Shown: one piece after another, positions 5,404 to 6,971 of the stretch | How the letters are laid out: the number at the start of each line of letters is the position of its first letter | Numbering within the stretch: the stretch's first letter is position 1 | Assembly (NCBI GenBank): GCA_002383665.1 | Contig: DFZI01000051.1 | Coordinates: 18,955-25,925 of the forward strand | Direction of reading: 5' to 3' | Origin: Dehalococcoidia bacterium UBA4060 | GTDB taxonomy: Bacteria > Chloroflexota > Dehalococcoidia > GIF9 > UBA5629 | DNA length: 6,971 bases | Position numbers and translations under genes: made by a program | The notes under the pieces: generated by a model | What the model saw: only the letters and a program-made list of their open reading frames with translations | Told to the model about the DNA's origin: nothing | Database searches by the model: none

Positions 5404-5991
5404 TTAAACTGGACTGTGATCATCCCTTTTCTTGAACATAGGGGAGATGGCTTTGAAGGCAGGCGTTCCGGCCTTTTGAAGGAGCTGGAAGATAGCAATC
5501 TCGGTAGTGCTGATGACGGCCCCTGCGCCGCGCAGGAATTCCATGGCATTTTTCCAATCAGACTTATAACGTGAGCAGACGGCGTCGCTCATGATATGCA
5601 CGATGTATCCCTGTTCCAGCAAATCCAAAGTAGTCTGCAGCACACAGACATGCGACTCAATGCCGGCGAGCATAACGTATTTTTTATTTATATTGGTAAA
5701 TAAGTTTTGAAAAGCAGGCTCGCTGCAGGCGCTGAAGCCAATCTTCTCAACCGGCTTGAAGCTGTTGCCAATATTCTTGACAATGGAGTTCAGCGTGGGG
5801 CCAAGTCCCTTGGGATACTGCTCAGTGCATAGAATAGGAATATTGAGTTCCTTGGATGCTTTAACGATGATGTTTATATTGCTTGCAACTATTGAGATGA
5901 CCTCTTTTTCCATAGCTGTGGCCAGATTAACCTGAACATCTATGATCAGGAACATGGTTTCAGCAGGATCGAGTAGGTATTTGTTGGACAT
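5404..5991 (-). CDS. Isochorismatase-family cysteine hydrolase
   Basis: A cytoplasmic hydrolase of the isochorismatase/nicotinamidase-like superfamily (YcaC-like branch), 195 residues, a normal length. The catalytic triad is visible: Asp18 in FLIIDVQ, Lys83 in VEKIGFSA and Cys116 in AGIESHVCVLQT, where Gly110-Ile111 is the expected site of the non-proline cis peptide. The family acts on amides, ureides and isochorismate; this branch usually lacks a known substrate, and no pathway neighbour here identifies one. A zinc-binding nicotinamidase metal motif (D-x-H) is not seen, so a nicotinamidase call is not supported. The start is firm: GGAGG lies seven bases before the ATG, behind a good promoter at 6028-6057. 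It lies 119 bases upstream of the membrane-protein gene, which seems to have its own promoter. Confidence 0.88.
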   Translation of the reverse strand: MSNKYLLDPAETMFLIIDVQVNLATAMEKEVISIVASNINIIVKASKELNIPILCTEQYPKGLGPTLNSIVKNIGNSFKPVEKIGFSACSEPAFQNLFTNINKKYVMLAGIESHVCVLQTTLDLLEQGYIVHIMSDAVCSRYKSDWKNAMEFLRGAGAVISTTEIAIFQLLQKAGTPAFKAISPMFKKRDDHSPV

Positions 5992-6027
5992 AATAATGCC
6001 TCCAATTATAAAGAGTCAGTGAAGCTG

Positions 6028-6057
6028 ATGATATGAAGAAAAAGATACGTCTGTCAA
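6028..6057 (-). promoter_or_regulatory. Sigma-70-type promoter for isochorismatase-family gene
   Basis: On the minus strand a perfect TTGACA (6052-6057) is followed after 18 bases by TATCAT (6028-6033, 5 of 6). Transcription from about 6021 would give a leader of roughly 30 bases containing the GGAGG ribosome site. This is the best promoter match in the window. Confidence 0.62.
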
Positions 6058-6216
6058 GGCCTGTTTGAGAATATCAGTAATTTCCTATCCTATTTCTTAA
6101 GTGCACTCGATCAAACAAAGTACGAAGTAAATCAGACATGCCCGGATTATTGATGTGTTCAAAAACTAATCGATAGGAGCGGAGAAACGATTAATTACGT
6201 ACAAAAAGAAGCATAT

Positions 6217-6246
6217 TTGCCTGCAGAACTACCTTTCCGATATCAT
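6217..6246 (+). promoter_or_regulatory. Candidate promoter for glutaredoxin-FTR pair
   Basis: TTGCCT (6217-6222, 4 of 6) and TATCAT (6241-6246, 5 of 6) are separated by 18 bases. The start would be near 6253, about 40 bases before the ATG. The -10 hexamer equals that of the divergent hydrolase promoter. Confidence 0.35.
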
Positions 6247-6292
6247 TCTGAATAAAACACTTAACTATAACTATTAAGCAGGAGGTAATGCT

Positions 6293-6574
6293 ATGGCGGT
6301 AGAACATGTCCCGGGCAAAAACGCAGGCAAGATCATGTTATATGCACTTAGCACATGCATCTGGTGTAGGAAGACCAGACAGCTTTTAGCTGATCTGGGC
6401 GTTGAATACGATTATCTTTACGTCGACCTGCTACAGGGTGAGGAGAGATCCAACGCCATGGTAGCCGTAGAAAAGTGGAATCCAGATAGCTCCTTCCCAA
6501 CCATGGTTATCAATGATAGCAGGTGCATCGTTGGCTTTAAGGAAAAGGAGATCAGGGAGGCGTTGAAACTGTGA
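6293..6574 (+). CDS. Glutaredoxin-like / NrdH-type thiol-disulfide protein
   Basis: A 93-residue thioredoxin-fold protein. After an 11-residue lead comes GKIMLYALSTCIWCRKTRQLL, in which Cys22 and Cys25 form the redox-active CIWC. FPTMVI (68-73) carries the cis-proline Pro69, and IVGFKEKEI (79-87) is the last-helix start in place of the glutathione-binding GGxDD. The changed binding segment suggests a partner other than glutathione. An extra Cys78 lies near the active site. A strong GGAGG (6281-6285) precedes the ATG by seven bases. The stop overlaps the next start (GTGA), so it is translationally coupled to an FTR-type reductase chain, probably its electron donor. Likely clients are ribonucleotide reductase or other cytoplasmic disulfides, but that is inferred. 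An arsenate reductase-type role is less likely. Confidence 0.88.
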   Translation: MAVEHVPGKNAGKIMLYALSTCIWCRKTRQLLADLGVEYDYLYVDLLQGEERSNAMVAVEKWNPDSSFPTMVINDSRCIVGFKEKEIREALKL

Positions 6575-6971
6575 ATGCAGAATATAAGATAACTCAGGCA
6601 GAAATTGACAGAACATACGAAAAATATAAGAAAGAAGCTGAGAGTGGAGGTTACCATCTCAATCCGGATGTTGGTTTTGCCAAAGGACTGATCGAAGGAT
6701 TGCTGGTGAATGAAAAGCGCTACGGCTACCAGTCTTGTCCCTGTCGCCTGGCATCTGGGGATAGGCAGGAAGATGTGGATATCATCTGTCCCTGTGATTA
6801 CCGTGATGAAGATCTGGTAAGATATGGCGCCTGCTACTGCGCACTGTACGTGTCACAAAAAGTGGTTAACGGTGAGCAGGAATTGCACTCCATCCCCGAG
6901 AGCCGGCCCCCACGTTCCGTGAGGGAAAAAGTCCGTCCGGCACATACACCTGAAGCCGGCATTGGCAGTTC
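6571..6971 (+). CDS. Ferredoxin:thioredoxin reductase catalytic-subunit family protein (3' end beyond window)
   Basis: 133 codons are visible before the edge. The family uses a [4Fe-4S] cluster next to a disulfide to pass ferredoxin electrons to a thioredoxin-fold protein. Cysteines occur as C56-P-C58, C73-P-C75 and C88-Y-C90. By analogy with plant FTR, Cys56, 73, 75 and 88 would bind the cluster and Cys58/Cys90 form the redox disulfide. Gaps of 14 and 12 residues replace the plant 16 and 8, and Tyr89 replaces the usual His. The start is GTG at 6571, in frame with the motifs and overlapping the preceding stop by four bases; GGGAGG lies ten bases upstream. The nearby ATG at 6575 is in another frame. 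Residues past 105 already exceed the catalytic core, so a C-terminal extension (for example a rubredoxin-like domain) is possible but not visible. Confidence 0.9.
   Translation, partial: MNAEYKITQAEIDRTYEKYKKEAESGGYHLNPDVGFAKGLIEGLLVNEKRYGYQSCPCRLASGDRQEDVDIICPCDYRDEDLVRYGACYCALYVSQKVVNGEQELHSIPESRPPRSVREKVRPAHTPEAGIGS

Larger units (their letters stand above)
5992..6292. other. Divergent intergenic region, 301 bases
   Basis: Separates the minus-strand hydrolase from the plus-strand glutaredoxin-like gene. It holds one good promoter toward the hydrolase, one weaker candidate toward the redox genes, the ribosome sites of both, and a small inverted repeat TAATCG (6167-6172)/CGATTA (6188-6193) with a 15-base loop. 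The middle (about 6060-6200) shows no convincing gene, RNA or repeat. Confidence 0.6.

Noticed and set aside
6167..6193. TAATCG/CGATTA inverted repeat as a riboswitch or structured RNA
   Set aside because: Only six pairs around a 15-base loop with no further helices or known aptamer consensus; expected by chance in AT-rich spacer.
6154..6255. 33-codon open plus-strand frame with protein-like composition (ends with LPFRYHSE)
   Set aside because: It has no ATG, GTG or usable TTG start; only a rare ATT at 6190 after GGAG would serve. It also overlaps the candidate redox-operon promoter, so a gene remnant or small protein cannot be supported.

Overview
The window carries ordinary chromosomal metabolic genes from what looks like an anaerobic bacterium. 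The gene set (a LeuC/LeuD-type hydro-lyase pair next to isocitrate dehydrogenase, a compact folate cluster, a glutaredoxin-like protein paired with a ferredoxin:thioredoxin reductase-type catalytic chain, an aromatic-rich membrane-anchored protein) fits Chloroflexota of the Dehalococcoidia type. That placement is an inference from gene content with moderate confidence. No rRNA, tRNA, CRISPR array, insertion sequence or phage gene is visible. Genes at both ends are cut by the window edge.

Left block, minus strand (1-2431): a leuC-like large subunit, a leuD-like small subunit whose start overlaps the large-subunit stop by one base, and an isocitrate dehydrogenase gene running off the left edge. 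Together they read as an operon for citrate to isocitrate to 2-oxoglutarate, with the LeuCD-type pair possibly acting as aconitase. A role in leucine synthesis cannot be excluded.

Divergent control region (2432-2665): it separates the minus-strand operon from the plus-strand folate cluster. It holds an identical extended -10 element (TGCTAAAAT) facing each way, plus a long inverted repeat. The copy facing folP ends eight bases before the folP ATG, which has no visible Shine-Dalgarno sequence, so folP may be read from a leaderless transcript.

Folate/pterin block, plus strand (2666-4364): folP, folK and a QueD/PTPS-family gene are packed with 0 and 1 base between them. The QueD-like protein has both Cys and Glu in its active-site motif (CERLHGH). 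Beside folP and folK, this suggests it supplies the missing dihydroneopterin aldolase (FolB) step.

Middle block, minus strand (4423-5991): a 60-residue zinc-ribbon protein of the Trm112 type, an unusual single-pass membrane protein with a TE-repeat stalk and a Tyr/Trp/Gly-rich segment, and an isochorismatase-family hydrolase with a good sigma-70-type promoter. A dyad overlaps the candidate promoter of the membrane-protein gene.

Right block, plus strand (6293-6971): a CIWC glutaredoxin-like protein overlaps by four bases an FTR-type catalytic chain with variant cysteine spacing, cut by the right edge. Together they look like a ferredoxin-driven dithiol reduction module.

Nothing here is clearly a wholly new system. 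The strongest leads are the bifunctional-looking QueD/FolB replacement, the glutaredoxin-FTR pair, the membrane-anchored repeat protein and the possibly leaderless folP.
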